Source: Eurosta solidaginis
Lineage: Eukaryota; Arthropoda; Insecta; Diptera; Tephritidae
Length of the DNA: 64,000 nucleotides
Assembly: GCF_040869045.1 (NCBI RefSeq)
Contig: NC_090321.1
Coordinates: 79,145,183-79,209,182, forward strand
Direction of reading: 5' to 3'
Below the pieces are notes generated by a model. The model saw nothing but the letters and a program-made list of their open reading frames with translations, ran no database searches and was not told where the DNA came from. Positions 1-11,127 of this stretch are shown in pieces. How positions within the stretch are numbered: the stretch's first letter is position 1; the number at the start of each line of letters is the position of its first letter. The translations under genes and the position numbers were made by a program.

Positions 1-290
1 CATACAATCCCCTCCTTCCTTGAGGAAATTGGGATCGCTGGAACCTCGCCTGCTTTTCGGTTGGAGACGCTATAAATTGCGCTGGCAGCATTTTGGAAGG
101 GATGCGCTATATAGCCCCTCGTCCTCGTAAAGGTTGAACAGCTGAGCATAAAGTGGCTGGATGATTCCTCCACGTCGTCCTCAATACAGCCAACACAGTT
201 GGGACAATCTAGGATATTAAGCCACGTCGCCATGAATCTCACAGTGGTAGAGCATAGAGCTTTGATAGCAGCCTATGTAAGTTACTGTTA
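1..290 (-). mobile_element. Possible non-LTR retrotransposon C-terminal remnant
   Basis: The minus-strand translation contains a Cys/His pattern (CPNC, then about fifteen residues on HFMLSC followed by STFTRTR) like the zinc-knuckle tail found after RNase H in LOA/R1-type retrotransposons. There is no open frame of useful length and no RT motif in view, so this is a short decayed piece at best. It lies beyond the 3' end of the minus-strand host gene. Confidence 0.3.
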
Positions 291-1187
291 AATACAGATA
301 CAGCGGCGGATATCATCCCATCTACCATATCCTTCATAGCAGCGACCACGGCCTATGGAATGCTGCAGTGCTTGGGTAGCTTAAATTCCTTTCTTGAGAG
401 CTTTGCAAATTGATTTAGGAGATGACTTGTAATAATATCCTTGCCATCGCAATAAAAACTACTAACTTTAAAGCATTTTGGTGATTCTGCTTACTTTAAA
501 CATTTTAAAATCTTCAATGCTGAGGTAAGTTTTCACTCAATTGACAAAAAATACTAATAGTAGTCTTACAATTCAAAACAAAAATATAAAAAGGTTCTCA
601 TGTGACTTGATGAAATTGTTGAAATTGTTCCTTTTTGAGAATATTTGCTATCATTAACTCAAAAATGCCAAAATGGACTGAAAAACTTTTACATATGTTT
701 GCATTATCTACTTTAGTTTTATATCAGGAGTATACGCAAGGTATAGGCCAATATCTGATCATACGATATCACATCATGTAATCCATTTGCTGATCATCAG
801 TACATCACATGTTATCTTTGCAGTTTGCATTTACCACAACACATTTTTTCAACACACTTTTTGCTCATACTCTCATGACACACAAACAGACCCAGACACA
901 ATTCCTTAGAAAAGTTGTTTTCTTAGCATTGTAGTAAATCTTTAATATTAGTTTTTTCTTTGAAATTTTTTGTTAGTAACATTTACAACTTTACGGCATA
1001 ATTTTTATGAAAGAAAACAAGTGAACTAAACACATAATGAGTATCCGCTCAACTTTCTTTCTTGCGTCGTTTTTGAAATCAAATATATTTTAATGACTGA
1101 TTTATTTACAGCGCTCAGCCCTTCATTCTTCTCTACGGCATATTTTTTTCTTATTTATGTACAGCGACACGCGCGCGCTTTGCTTAT
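291..1187. other. 3' flank and 3' UTR of the CRACD-like gene
   Basis: AT-rich sequence without a credible reading frame. The part nearest base 1,187 should be 3' UTR of the minus-strand gene. A minus-strand AATAAA (plus-strand TTTATT at 1,101-1,106) lies about 82 nt after the stop codon and is a plausible polyadenylation signal. The rest shows nothing I can name. Confidence 0.5.
1101..1106 (-). promoter_or_regulatory. Candidate polyadenylation signal of the CRACD-like gene
   Basis: Minus-strand AATAAA about 82 nt downstream of the stop codon at 1,190-1,188. The hexamer is exact, but in AT-rich DNA it is weak evidence alone. Other AT-rich variants nearby could also serve. Confidence 0.35.
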
Positions 1188-2906
1188 TTACTTCAACGCC
1201 TCCTTGGCGCGTTGCTCCCATTCAGCGCGCCTTTGATGAATACCCTTAAATTCGCTAACCGTTGCTGAGCGTTCGATTGTTTTGTTATTTGAATTATTGC
1301 TGCTAGTGAAGAAGCTTTTGCTCGTATTGCTGCTGTAACTGCTCTCAATCAGTTTAGTATTCAATGACTGTCGTTCGTTCGATTTGGCATTCGTTGACTG
1401 GTGGTGGTGATGGTGTTGATGATGATTTTGTTGATTCGTGTGATGATTATTATTATTATTTAGATTGTTGCTGTTGTTATTGTTGTTATTCAATATTTCA
1501 CAAGTCGTAGTTGGATAAACTTTACTAACGCTATTATTGCGTTCGATGGGTATGGGGCGAAAGCCGGCGACTTTGACAGGTGGTAGAAAACTCGTGCGAT
1601 TCGCGCCCACGACGCCGTTTGAGGAGGTGGTATTGTTAGCGGTATGTACGCAAATAGTGATATTGTTACTGTTTGCGGCAGTGTTGTTGTTGTTGATATT
1701 ACTATTGTTATTGCTGCTGTTACTGTTATTCAAGCTTAAGCCATTTGAGAGCGCAGCGCTGCCGATACCGCCATTACCAACAGCTGATTTCATACGAAAA
1801 TCCGCCAATGAACTACGATTATTAATGCCATTTGTCAATTTACTGCCACCGCTCCCCATAAATATTTGCGACTCAACTGGCGCTTCTAATTTTGGCAACT
1901 TATCGAGTTTCTCATCGCTCGCGGACTGATTCTCTTTGTCACTATCGACATTGTGTTGCGTGGAGGTGATCTTCCTCGTGCCATTGACGCTGCCATTACT
2001 TGCGTGCAGTTTGTCAGCGAGCGTATTGATATCCTCATCTTTGATTTTTAAGGAGCGTCGCGCAAAAACTTTCATTAGCTCAGGCGTCGGATCTTCACGA
2101 TTGCCGCTCGATGATGTTGCGCTTGCTTGCGTTGTGGCACAGAAAGATTTCTTACGCATCATCACCACGCTCTCGGTTGCCAACTTTTCACTAGTTTCTA
2201 ACTTTTCCTCAGATTTCGCAAGGGGTTTGCGATAAACCTCTTCAGTGATGGATTTCTTGCGTTCATTGCGTAACTCCTCGATGCGCTTGTCTGTTTTAAA
2301 TTTCTCCTCGTTCAAGAAGAGACGCTTACGTTCTTGTAATGACATCTTATTGTTACTAACAGTACCTGCATCAAGAGGCGCGTCTACAGATTTAGCGCGC
2401 AGCAAAACGTTATCTTCAACATTCATTGATGTTGGCGGTGTTGTGGGCGTAATCGTAGCCACACCTCCATGTTTCTTTATGGGACTTCTTGGCGGCAAGG
2501 CGCTGGCTAAAACAGGCGCTTTTGTGGGTGATTTACAATTGTTGTTACCATTATTTTGACTACTCATTTCGAATACAGCCTTCTGCTTATCCACTTCTGT
2601 TGGGGAAGCCTTCTCAATTATTTCCACACTATCATTACTCAAGCGTCGCAAGCAGAGATCTTCCAAATTGGAGTTGCGCTCTTTAGCCTCTTTGGTCATT
2701 GATTGCCGTTGTTGATTTTGCTGTTGCGGTTGTGCCGTGTGTTGTTGCTGTTGTGGCGTGTGCGTATCTCGCACATTTTTAGCCAATACTACATTTGCGC
2801 TTTTGGCAATACGCGCTGGATCGACACGATTCAATTGGATGCGCATGAACTCAGGCACAGCATCCTCGCCGTTAGGTGTACTGCTGCCACTAGCCGGTTC
2901 AGCAAC
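1188..2906 (-). CDS. CRACD/KIAA1211-like protein, last coding exon
   Basis: Terminal exon of the minus-strand gene: 572 codons plus stop. The acceptor at 2,909-2,907 reads TTTTCCTGCAG and the exon enters in phase 0 (VAEPASGSSTPNGEDAV, then PEFMRIQLNRV). Visible segments in order are the PEFMRIQLNRVDP motif, a poly-Gln stretch, a basic charged block (LQERKRLFLNEEKFKTDKR), the motif PTPELMKVFARRSLK, long Asn/Ser/Gln and His-rich runs, and a charged C-terminus ending RRAEWEQRAKEALK. The conserved-looking islands between low-complexity linkers suggest a disordered scaffold with short binding motifs. In the family, CRACD binds and inhibits actin capping protein, favouring filament growth; that function is transferred here, not seen. 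Open plus-strand frames in the same interval are antisense shadows. Confidence 0.85.
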   Translation of the reverse strand, partial: VAEPASGSSTPNGEDAVPEFMRIQLNRVDPARIAKSANVVLAKNVRDTHTPQQQQHTAQPQQQNQQRQSMTKEAKERNSNLEDLCLRRLSNDSVEIIEKASPTEVDKQKAVFEMSSQNNGNNNCKSPTKAPVLASALPPRSPIKKHGGVATITPTTPPTSMNVEDNVLLRAKSVDAPLDAGTVSNNKMSLQERKRLFLNEEKFKTDKRIEELRNERKKSITEEVYRKPLAKSEEKLETSEKLATESVVMMRKKSFCATTQASATSSSGNREDPTPELMKVFARRSLKIKDEDINTLADKLHASNGSVNGTRKITSTQHNVDSDKENQSASDEKLDKLPKLEAPVESQIFMGSGGSKLTNGINNRSSLADFRMKSAVGNGGIGSAALSNGLSLNNSNSSNNNSNINNNNTAANSNNITICVHTANNTTSSNGVVGANRTSFLPPVKVAGFRPIPIERNNSVSKVYPTTTCEILNNNNNNSNNLNNNNNHHTNQQNHHQHHHHHQSTNAKSNERQSLNTKLIESSYSSNTSKSFFTSSNNSNNKTIERSATVSEFKGIHQRRAEWEQRAKEALK

Positions 2907-3724
2907 CTGCAGGAAAACAGAAAAAATTATTTAATCACAAAATTCTCTTATCAGAGAAACATTATATATTGATGTTAGACCCAGGGATCGAGTAACCTCC
3001 TAGCTAATATATATAAGATAAGACAAACACCCTACCTGTCGTATTTTGAATTTGAGTGAACAGGTTTACTCAATGCATATATTTTCAACCAAAACCTAGA
3101 CCTCCATAAAAAATACATCTTTAAATAATCACAGCTGAAGCTAACCAGGCAGTCAAGCTTTCCCAGGCTGCTTCATCTTTACAAAGTGCCGAAATAGATT
3201 GTCTAATAGGCGGCTATTGTGTATGCGTAAAGCTTTTAACCTATCGTATCTATTGTTTCGAGTTCGAAGACCAAAGGATGCAATAAGTCAAAAGGGTAGA
3301 CTGAAGCGGCTTAGAGACCAAAAATTAAGACTCCTTGCAGGTAGGCAAACTTGTTGGTTCGTCTTTCCGCGGAGGAGAAGATGCTAGAGCAGCTTCTTTA
3401 ATGCCGACCTGCATTAGATTCAAAGGGAAACATGTTTCTTCTTTCGGGCGTGCCAGCGGCATATAACGTCTATAGTACTGCAGATATTTTTAGCATATCT
3501 GCCATTATTTTAGGAAACTTGACCCAAGCGGGCTTGGAATTACGACTCCAATTTCTTCCTGCAATAGGTAGAATGAGATCTTCTCTGTATACGGATAATC
3601 GGAATATCGCAAGAAAAGCTCAACATAATATTTGGGGCTTCTCAAGCCTTCACATCTAGGACCAACAAGATGTTTCAAGCTCCCTACATATCTAGCCATT
3701 CTGAGACTGACCATTTAAACTCAC
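2907..3724 (-). other. Intron of the CRACD-like gene (818 bp)
   Basis: Bounded by a GTGAGT donor and a TGCAG acceptor on the minus strand, joining phase 0 to phase 0. I see no repeat family that recurs elsewhere in the window and no alternative exon. Reading frames inside are short and have no recognisable domain. Confidence 0.75.
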
Positions 3725-5865
3725 CTTTCCCGAAGTATTTCGCTCCCCAGTGCCATTTATACTATTCGGCGGGTTGTCCATCAAGCTAGTACACCGACGC
3801 GTTGCCTGAAAACTCTGCGCTTTGTTGGCCTGCTGCACATGTGCTGGTGCTGATTTTCTATCTACATCTTTGGCGTTTGCTGTTAATACTTCTGTTGAAC
3901 TGCGCACATTGGATGTTGGCGCACTTGATTTAAATTTTGATTTCTCACGTAACGGTACCGCAGAACTGGTGGGCGTAAGATTTAAGTCATCGGTTGAAGT
4001 AGATGTTTCGATACTGGTATTAGAGTCACGTAAATTCAAAACTTTAGGACGTAACTGGTGTTGATCGACGACTTGCGACATATCTGGTGATGGTGGCACC
4101 ACAGCGATTAACGATATAGAAGATCCCTTTGAAGCAATACTCTGTTCAATTGATTTTCTGTTGCTGTTTGTGGCGCCCAATGTAAGTACAGCCGGTTTTT
4201 CTTCTAAGCTCGTGGTACTGGTGGGTTTGCGCAATACATTAATAAATGGTGATTTAGGAAGTAAATCCGTATTTGTTTCATCCGGATCGCCAGAGGAAGC
4301 GCTGAGTGAAACTACTCTAGTGGGTGAGCTCTTCACGGCAATATTTTTAGAAAAGTTGTGATTGTTTGCAGTCAAACTGCCTGTAGACTCAGTGCGCGGT
4401 GTAAAAATACGTACCGGTGCTGGTTCATTCACCTCAAAACCCAATGAAGTGCAGCGATCTGGAGAAGTAACTGGCTTACATTTCAGTTGGAAGTCATTGT
4501 AGTAGGGTACGCGTAGATTTAGTGTCAAATCGGGTAAACTAGGCATGTTGTTATGCATTGTGTTGGTAGTAGAGTACGAAGTATCTTCTTGGTATGTGCG
4601 GAAGCTACGCGATTTCTCTACTAATTTACGCTGCTTTTCTGGCTCTTGGCTTTTGTAGGCAACACACACATCGCCAGCGGCGTCCAAGGAGCTGGTAGAA
4701 TTTGAGCTGCCATAATTTGCATAACGTCCCACAGAATCATTGGAACGTGATATTTTCTGCTGGAACGCGCTGAGACCAACAATTTTTGGCTTCTTCTCGA
4801 AATGATGGTCCGGCTTATTTAAGCTGCTCATTGAATTAACACTGGATGCCTGTGAGGCTGTAATTTCACGTATAATCGAAGTAGATTGGAATATCTCCTG
4901 TTGAGAGCATTTCGAGAGTATGCTGCTTGTACTGCTGGTATAAGAGTCTGAAGTTGTTGTATTTGTGGAGCTATGCTGCGCACTGACTTTGCGATCAAGC
5001 GAGGATACAATCTCTTGCGGTACATAACGTTGGCGTGCAGCAGCGCCCGATTTGGGTTTTGAGGGCGATATTATGGGTTCCTTACTAGTGTTGAGCGATG
5101 ATATCAGATTTGGTGTATTCAACAACGCACTCAAGCCCGCATTGCCAACAGACCCAATTTCACGCTTAATATCCTTGCGCGTTTCTTCGATATTTTGTTC
5201 GTAACTCAAAGCGCTGCGCGATTTATCCAACTTTGTCAAACTGGACTCCGTTGTCGGTTGTATATCTAGACATGAAGTGGAGATTTGTACCTTGGATTTC
5301 GAGTCACTTTCATTCGGGCTGAAATCAATTTTATCTTCCCCAGCACAAGGGGCTATAACAACACCGCTATTGTTGGAATTAGTGGTCGGAGTGGGACGCG
5401 ACATTGAACGTTTGGAATTGCGTTGAATGAGGCGACGCAGAAAACCACTTTCTGTTGTCTCAGTAATAACATTATTTGTAGGCTTCTCTTTGACCTTTTC
5501 CTTTTCTTTCTCTTTTTCCTGCTTTTGTTCTTGTTCACTGGGTGTTGGATCTGTGGAAGATTCTTGTGGTGGCTCAAAGAGCGCGGTTGCTTTGGCTGTA
5601 AGCGTACGCAAACCAAACAGATTTGTAGCAGCTGTAATGGATGTGCTGCTGGTTGAGATGGATCTGCTGCTTTCATTGGTCTTCTCTAATTTCTCGATTT
5701 TCGAACGTTTAATATCTATCGTTTGCTCGTTGCTTGAAGACATTGAAGATTTCGTTTTCGATTTCGTAGGCGAAGTAATCTTCTTCGAGTCTACAGCATG
5801 TTTATCTAATATTTTGGTGTTAACGCCAGGCGGTAGAGAGCGACTTTTGGCTTTGATGTCATGTT
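3725..5865 (-). CDS. CRACD/KIAA1211-like protein, large central exon
   Basis: A 2,141-nt exon with no stop in frame, entered through the acceptor TTTATTTCATAG and left through AAAG|GTGAGT. Its first two bases complete a Glu codon begun in the 67-nt exon upstream, followed by HDIKAKSRSLPPGVNTKILD and 713 full codons to SGK. Composition is Ser/Thr-rich with many Lys/Glu patches. One stretch near residue 110 is dominated by Glu/Lys (EQEQKQEKEKEKEKVKEK). It also has recurrent SRSF-type arginine-serine motifs and no membrane segment or folded domain I can name. It most likely forms the disordered body of the protein. The apparent N-terminal Met of the open frame belongs to the intron, not the protein. 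Confidence 0.85.
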
Positions 5866-5930
5866 CTATGAAATAAAAAATAAAATTCACTTCGTACTCA
5901 GCTTTAAATCAAGTTCATAAAAAGTCATAC
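5866..5930 (-). other. Short 65-bp intron
   Basis: Minus-strand GTATGA donor and ATTTCATAG acceptor. The size is typical of short dipteran introns. It splits a codon in phase 1. Confidence 0.8.
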
Positions 5931-5997
5931 CTGATATATCTAGTAGTGCTGTATTAGCGAATCTCAGGTTCTCCTCATTGGCTTCTGGTATAGAAGT
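5931..5997 (-). CDS. CRACD/KIAA1211-like protein, 67-nt exon
   Basis: Small internal exon between the acceptor TATTTCCAG and the donor CAG|GTATGA. It encodes TSIPEANEENLRFANTALL then DIS, and leaves one base of a split codon, which fits the phase of the next exon exactly. It is too short to show in open-frame listings but is well supported: both splice sites are strong, both 65-bp flanking introns are of typical fly size, and the reading phase agrees on both sides. Confidence 0.8.
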
Positions 5998-6062
5998 CTG
6001 GAAATAATTGAGAGAAAATTTAATAAATTTAAAACAAACAAAACTTAACTTCAGTTCCTTAC
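5998..6062 (-). other. Short 65-bp intron
   Basis: Minus-strand GTAAGG donor and TTTCCAG acceptor joining phase 0 to phase 0. Exactly the same length as the next intron. Confidence 0.8.
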
Positions 6063-6638
6063 CTCCAGCGTGCGTCGATGCTGCCGACTGGGTCCTTTCT
6101 TTTTAGCTGGACGCAAAGCCATCTTATGTTTGGCAGCCGAGTGTGATAGTCTTTGACATTTTGCATCAAGCAAATCTGGCTCATCTCGGCTTGAGTCAAA
6201 ACTGCCCAAGCTGCCGCTTGATGAATGCCTATAAATCTCCGACGAGACGGATGTGGTTGATACCGTTGAAGAGCGTGTTATGCTACGTCCTAGCGCTGAG
6301 GTTGACGTCTTTGAACGTCCTTGCGTAATATCTTTGGTGCTAATCGTAGAGTTATTAGCTGTAGATGCAGCTAAAATCTCATCGCCATCTCCACTATTCA
6401 TACTCAAAAGACTTAAGGAAGAAACTTCACTCTGATTGCCTGTAGCGGAGGAAGATGTGGCAATGTTGTTGTTGGTACTCGTAATCTGTTCGCCACTACC
6501 ATTTGCGACATTGTGGCTACGTGATGTACGCTCCGTACGTCTTTGTGGCGATGCTGGACTTCGTGGTAGTCCGAGATCTTCTTCGGAAGCATCAGGGCGA
6601 TTGCGATTACGTTTGCGTAGCACATCAGAAAGCTCAGC
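6063..6638 (-). CDS. CRACD/KIAA1211-like protein, exon with the SAAKHK basic block
   Basis: A 576-nt exon (192 codons, phase 0 at both ends) between the acceptor TTCTCCTTGCAG and the donor GAG|GTAAGG. It begins AELSDVLRKRNRNRPD, continues through an acidic DASEEDLGLPRSP motif and a Ser/Thr/Asn-rich linker, and ends with LSHSAAKHKMALRP followed by a Lys/Arg-rich stretch and HRRTLE. Vertebrate CRACD has the very similar SAAKHK-(L/M)-A-(V/L)-(K/R)-P block followed by HRR, which is the main basis for the family call (DUF4592, as I recall it). I believe the Drosophila counterpart is CG17816, but I am less sure of that name. The start is a splice acceptor; no ATG is in frame nearby, so an upstream exon is required. 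Confidence 0.87.
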
Positions 6639-7194
6639 CTGCAAGGAGAAGCGAAAGAAAAAAGAAGAGTTATTAATGTAAATGCTTAGTTGGTAAAACT
6701 CCTTGTACTTATATTTGGATTTTTGTACTGATCGTAAGGTGAATCTTTTCCGCTAAACATACCCAAGTTTTCCAACGAAAAACCAGACGTGCTCGCAGGC
6801 AATTACGTTTAGTACGATTTTCTCCATTGCTTAATGGTTTTATTTTCATTTTAAAAGGATTATGTTTAAAGTCAATCATTTTCGTTTAATTTTTCTTTAT
6901 TAAATATTGGGATCAATTTATATTTGTGATGTGTAGGTTGTTTTCGTATAATCTCGCAGGAGTTTTCGGGAAATCATAAGAATGTAAAACTTTACATGAG
7001 AAAAGTAAGAATTTTACCAATAATAAACTGAAATAAATAAAATAATAAATATTGCTCTAACAGATAGGATTTAATCGAACAGCCAAGCTCTGAGCTTGGT
7101 AAGCATCTCACACTAAAACATGCACCAGTTGGCTACCATTGTGAGATTATTTCGTCGGCAGAGTGGAACATCCCACTGTCCGCGCTGGCGATTC
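6639..7194. other. Intronic sequence, nothing recognised
   Basis: AT-rich intron sequence directly upstream of the 192-codon exon. No open frame, no recurring repeat and no RNA gene seen. Confidence 0.5.
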
Positions 7195-7661
7195 AAACCA
7201 GAGTTGTTAAGGAATGCAATCCATGCCTTCAGATTCCTGGACTAGAACTTTTAGATTGCAGCCTTTGTTCCTTTTTAGCCATTATTCTTTCTTGTTAGTT
7301 TGAAGTAATTATTCCTTATTGCAATCCTTACGTGGAATAATATAATTTAAAAGCATTGTTCTTATGGAACAACAATATCAAAAGCATTGCGCAAGTAAAC
7401 AATAATAACTATTGAAAAACAAATGGAATGCAAAGGATTGCGGAATGCATTCCTCCGAGTATTGCAGTCCAATGAATGCAATCCATGAAATAAAAAAAAG
7501 AGGAGTAAAAGAAGGAAGGAAGGACGGAAGAACCGGAGAAATAATGACTAAAATTTTGTGTTCAATGTTCCGGACTAACAAAAAAGTATTACAATCCTTT
7601 GGGGCGGCAATCATAGGAATAATTTATGCAAATAAACTGCATTCCTCAATAACTCTGGTTT
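7195..7661. repeat. Inverted-repeat element, MITE-like
   Basis: Imperfect terminal inverted repeats: the left end begins AAACCAGAGTT at 7,195 and the right end finishes AACTCTGGTTT at 7,661. Homology extends inward to GGAATGCA/TGCATTCC. The interior and right flank (to about 7,870) hold further GGAATGCA and TGCATTCC motifs, so the element is internally repetitive. I found no clear target-site duplication and no coding capacity. Confidence 0.5.
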
Positions 7662-7929
7662 AAACAAACCACTATCATAAAAACTTTTAAAACGTGCTCT
7701 ATCTGAGATTTTTTCCATTCACCCGAAAAAGAACCATTATTATATTTATTCGAGCTGTTGAGGAATGCATTCCATTTGGAATAATTATTCCTTTCATTGA
7801 TGCCTCAGAGGATTGTATTCATCTATATCTTGTTTAATGCTTCAATGATTTATTCCGAATTATTACTTACCAGCGTTGGACTGATAAAAAAGAACAACGG
7901 GGAATGGTCACACAGTAATTAAGTCCCCT

Positions 7930-9621
7930 AAGGCACTATTTCACAGACACTTCCTATCAGGAGATGTTGCGGAAGAGTTATGTGAAAACGTCTTCACTCC
8001 TAATACGGAGCGAGATGTAACAGGATTGGTGACAAATACCAAAATTAAATGGGCAATAAAAGTTTTGCAAATTTCAAATCCCAAGACCTATATGGGATAT
8101 TCCCTGCTACGCTGCAGATGTAAGGTAGAATGATTATAGAATGGCTGAGAATAATCTTTGAGGATTGTATACAACTGAAGCCCGTCCCGCAAGCTTGGAG
8201 AACGGCTCGAGTTGTCTTCATAACGAAAGCTGGGAAAACCAGTCATCGCAAAGACTACAGTCCTATTGATTTGAAATCTTTTCTGCCCAAAATACCGGAG
8301 TGATTAATAGATGTGTATATAAAATCAAATATGTGCGACGAATTATTCTCTTCAGCACAACATGCTTACATCATAGGCAAGTCAGTCGATACTGCATTGC
8401 ATAGGGTGGTCATGAACATAGAGAATACATTGGAACCCCAGGAATAGCCCTAGGTATTTTTTGGCCATCCCCGGAGCTTTCAACAATGTCTCGAAATGAG
8501 CAATCATGAACAGTCTCAACTTGATTGAAGTTTATCCGGCCTTAACAAATTGGATCGGCTCCATGTTAAACTGCAGAAATATAACGTCGCAGTTGGGCTC
8601 TATGAGAGGCAACAAAAATCTGTAAACAGACGAACGCCGCAGCGTGGGGTTTTATCACCAATGCTGTGGACGCTGGTTATCAACCGACTACTTAGGCTGT
8701 TCGACCGAGGTCCATTCAAACTTACCGCATATGCAGATGACGTTGCAGTCAATAAGTCAACTCTCTGATAGATCAGGCACTTCGGGATATAAATGCCTGG
8801 GCATCTGGAGTCGGGTTAACCGCCAACGCGGAAAAAAGGATATAATCTTATTTACTAGGAAACATAAGGTCCCTATTTGAACAAAGCCAAAGCTTTTAGG
8901 GGTAACCATATAAGAAAAATCTAGCACAAAATTTCAAGAAGTCATCCTAGATAGTAATTCGTGAAAATACCATGTGGAAATAAGAACGAAGAAGGCCTCC
9001 GCGACACTATGCATTCGAGAGGATGCTAGGATGAATCGTATTACGGCAATTGTCAAACCCATACTTTACTATGGGGTGTTTGTTTGGTGGACAGCCACAC
9101 AAAAAAGTACGTATACCAAAAAAACTGGAGGGGTATTATGCAGATTTTCAATGATAAGCATAAGGGGAGCATTAAAAACTACTCCGAAACCAGCATTGTA
9201 TGCCATTCTACACATCCCGCCTGCAGACCTAACGGCTAAAAATATCGCGTTAGCCAGGCTCGACGCCTCGGGGCAGCTTGATCGCAGGCTGCATAGCCAT
9301 AGCAGTATAGCGTCATCCAATATCGGGCAAACGGAATATATGGTCCCGCGCCTCAGCTTCGAAAGAGTTCTGCGACCACAATTGAGTCGGAGGATTGGCG
9401 CCTGGGTGCAGAAATGCCATAGGATAGTATAGTATATACTAACGTTATACTGATGTTTCCAAATTAACGGAAGGGGTCGGGTCTGCTGTTTACTGTGTCG
9501 TTCCAGAAATAAGTAGACCCTACGGGCTGCCAGATTACTGCAGCGTCTTTCAGTTTGAAACTATAGACGTGAAGAAAGCAGCAGAAATTCTGGAGGAAGC
9601 GTGCTAAAGCTACAATCGCGT

Positions 9622-9705
<84 letters not shown>

Positions 9706-10390
9706 AGGCGGCGATTAAGGTAATAATTTGACAGAGTACTTCATCAATTAGTGTCCGGGAATGCAAAGAAGCTTTGGAAAAACTTCGCTCAGGCCGGACC
9801 ATACATCTTTACTGGGTTCCCGGTCATAAAGGGATAGAAGGTAACGAAAAGGTCGACGAGTTGGCAAAGGTGGGTGCAACACTCGCTGAAACGACAATAG
9901 ACTTCCCAATCCTTTTGGGAGAAATTAAAAGAAGACAGGAGTTGCATATGATCCATCAAGCAGGAAAGGCGTGTGCAAAAGCGCGGGGATGCAAAATTTC
10001 TTACATCACAACGTGGCTCATATCTCTGCAGAAAGAAGACTTATTGCTCACGATGGGCATACTAAGTAAGGTCTCCTCAGAAACAGAAGATGTAGGAAGT
10101 ACGAGTTGCAGGAAGAAACCGTTGAGCAGGCTTTGTGCTCGTGCCCTGCGCTCGCCAGGACAAGGCTCTAGCTACTAGGGCGGCAGAGTTGCCAGATTCC
10201 AGGCAGCTATTAAGCTATATCCTAAAAAACGTGTAGCCAAAAGTACGGAGTTATTTTATAACGTCAGTCCTAAGTACCTAATTGGGTTGTATCCGTTTGG
10301 CCATCATATAAAGTCTGGCAACAGTATGAACACATTCAGTCTATTTGAAGTCTTTATTGACCGGCCAGTTCAACTTAACCATGTGTGATA
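7930..10390 (+). mobile_element. Decayed RNase H-bearing non-LTR retrotransposon (LOA/R1-like)
   Basis: Plus-strand fragments in several frames read as ORF2 of a non-LTR element. In order they are an RT palm region near 8,460 (IPGAFNNVS, cf. the family D-x-x-x-A-F motif with the aspartate lost), a GVLSPMLWTLVINRLL block at about 8,650, the YADDV catalytic motif at about 8,730, thumb/connection sequence at 8,980-9,430, RNase H beginning LYTD at about 9,440, and LYWVPGHKGIEGNEKVDELA at 9,804-9,865. A degraded C-terminal tail follows. There are many stops and frameshifts, so it cannot be active. The 3' segment around 10,310-10,390 recurs near 29.0, 31.15 and 33.05 kb, defining a family with several 5'-truncated copies here. 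It lies antisense to the host gene. Confidence 0.8.
9624..9702. repeat. (TA)n microsatellite inside RNase H
   Basis: About 39 pure TA units. The flanks (CGCGTCA on the left, GTCAGGCGGCGATTAAGG on the right) match the RNase H region of the copy near 28.32-28.38 kb, so the repeat replaced or expanded within the segment that should encode the IYSDSQAAIK-type motif. Confidence 0.95.
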
Positions 10391-11119
10391 ATATTTAGTG
10401 CATCTTTTACAGCTCCGCATTTAAGGACTGACGAGTATAAGCTCCATGCAGTTGTTAATTGAAAATAATTTTTCTATTGCAATTTTCACTGTCAGATCAA
10501 GTACTTTTGGGACAACCCTTTTAGTGTATGGATGTAAGTCAATCGGTCAAGGGAATAGTTCGTACAACTTTTGGCACAATAAACAAGCAAACACAATGAC
10601 CTAGCGGCGAATACTAAAAAGGATACATGTCCCAAATACAAAAACAAACAAAAATAGTTCTTCACACTGCGGTATATTGACCCCGGAACACATTTGATAA
10701 GCGGGATTAATTTTAAATAGTTTTTGATTACACAAGACATGGGCGAAGCCAATATATACTCGTATATGCGTGCACCGAAAGAAATGAAGCAAGTAAAATG
10801 GACAAATCAGGTTTGTTATTCTTGAATTAACAGCTATTCTGTAAAACTAATCGCATTGTGGTTGATTGAGCGGAGTTTTTTGTCAAGAAGACAAACTTGT
10901 ATAGTAATTTCAACAGAAAAAACTGTTGGTATCAAGTTAAGGATATTCTGTAAAAATTAGAGATTTTCAATTAATCTAACTGATGTTTCTGTTAAAAGAA
11001 TTTGTTTTTATTGGTAATCTCATCAGTTCACAGCTGTCAAAATGATGCAAATGCATCAGCTAATTTTCAACTGAAAGTTACGCTCACCACTTTGTTCTTA
11101 TAACTATCGTGCGACAGAG
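10391..11119. other. Intronic sequence, nothing recognised
   Basis: AT-rich DNA with only short, featureless frames. No repeat shared with other parts of the window was found. Confidence 0.45.
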
Positions 11120-11127
11120 ATATCTGC

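Noticed and set aside
1537..2972. Several plus-strand open frames of 65-130 codons
   Set aside because: They are antisense to the last CRACD-like exon; leucine- and serine-rich products reflect complementing of CAG/AAC-type runs.
5866..5890. Methionine and first residues of the 732-codon minus-strand frame as a protein start
   Set aside because: They translate intron sequence; a clear acceptor follows and phase matches the 67-nt exon.
3822..6681. Plus-strand frames opposite the central exons, and alternative minus frames
   Set aside because: Shadows of the true minus-strand exons, whose splice phases agree on both sides.
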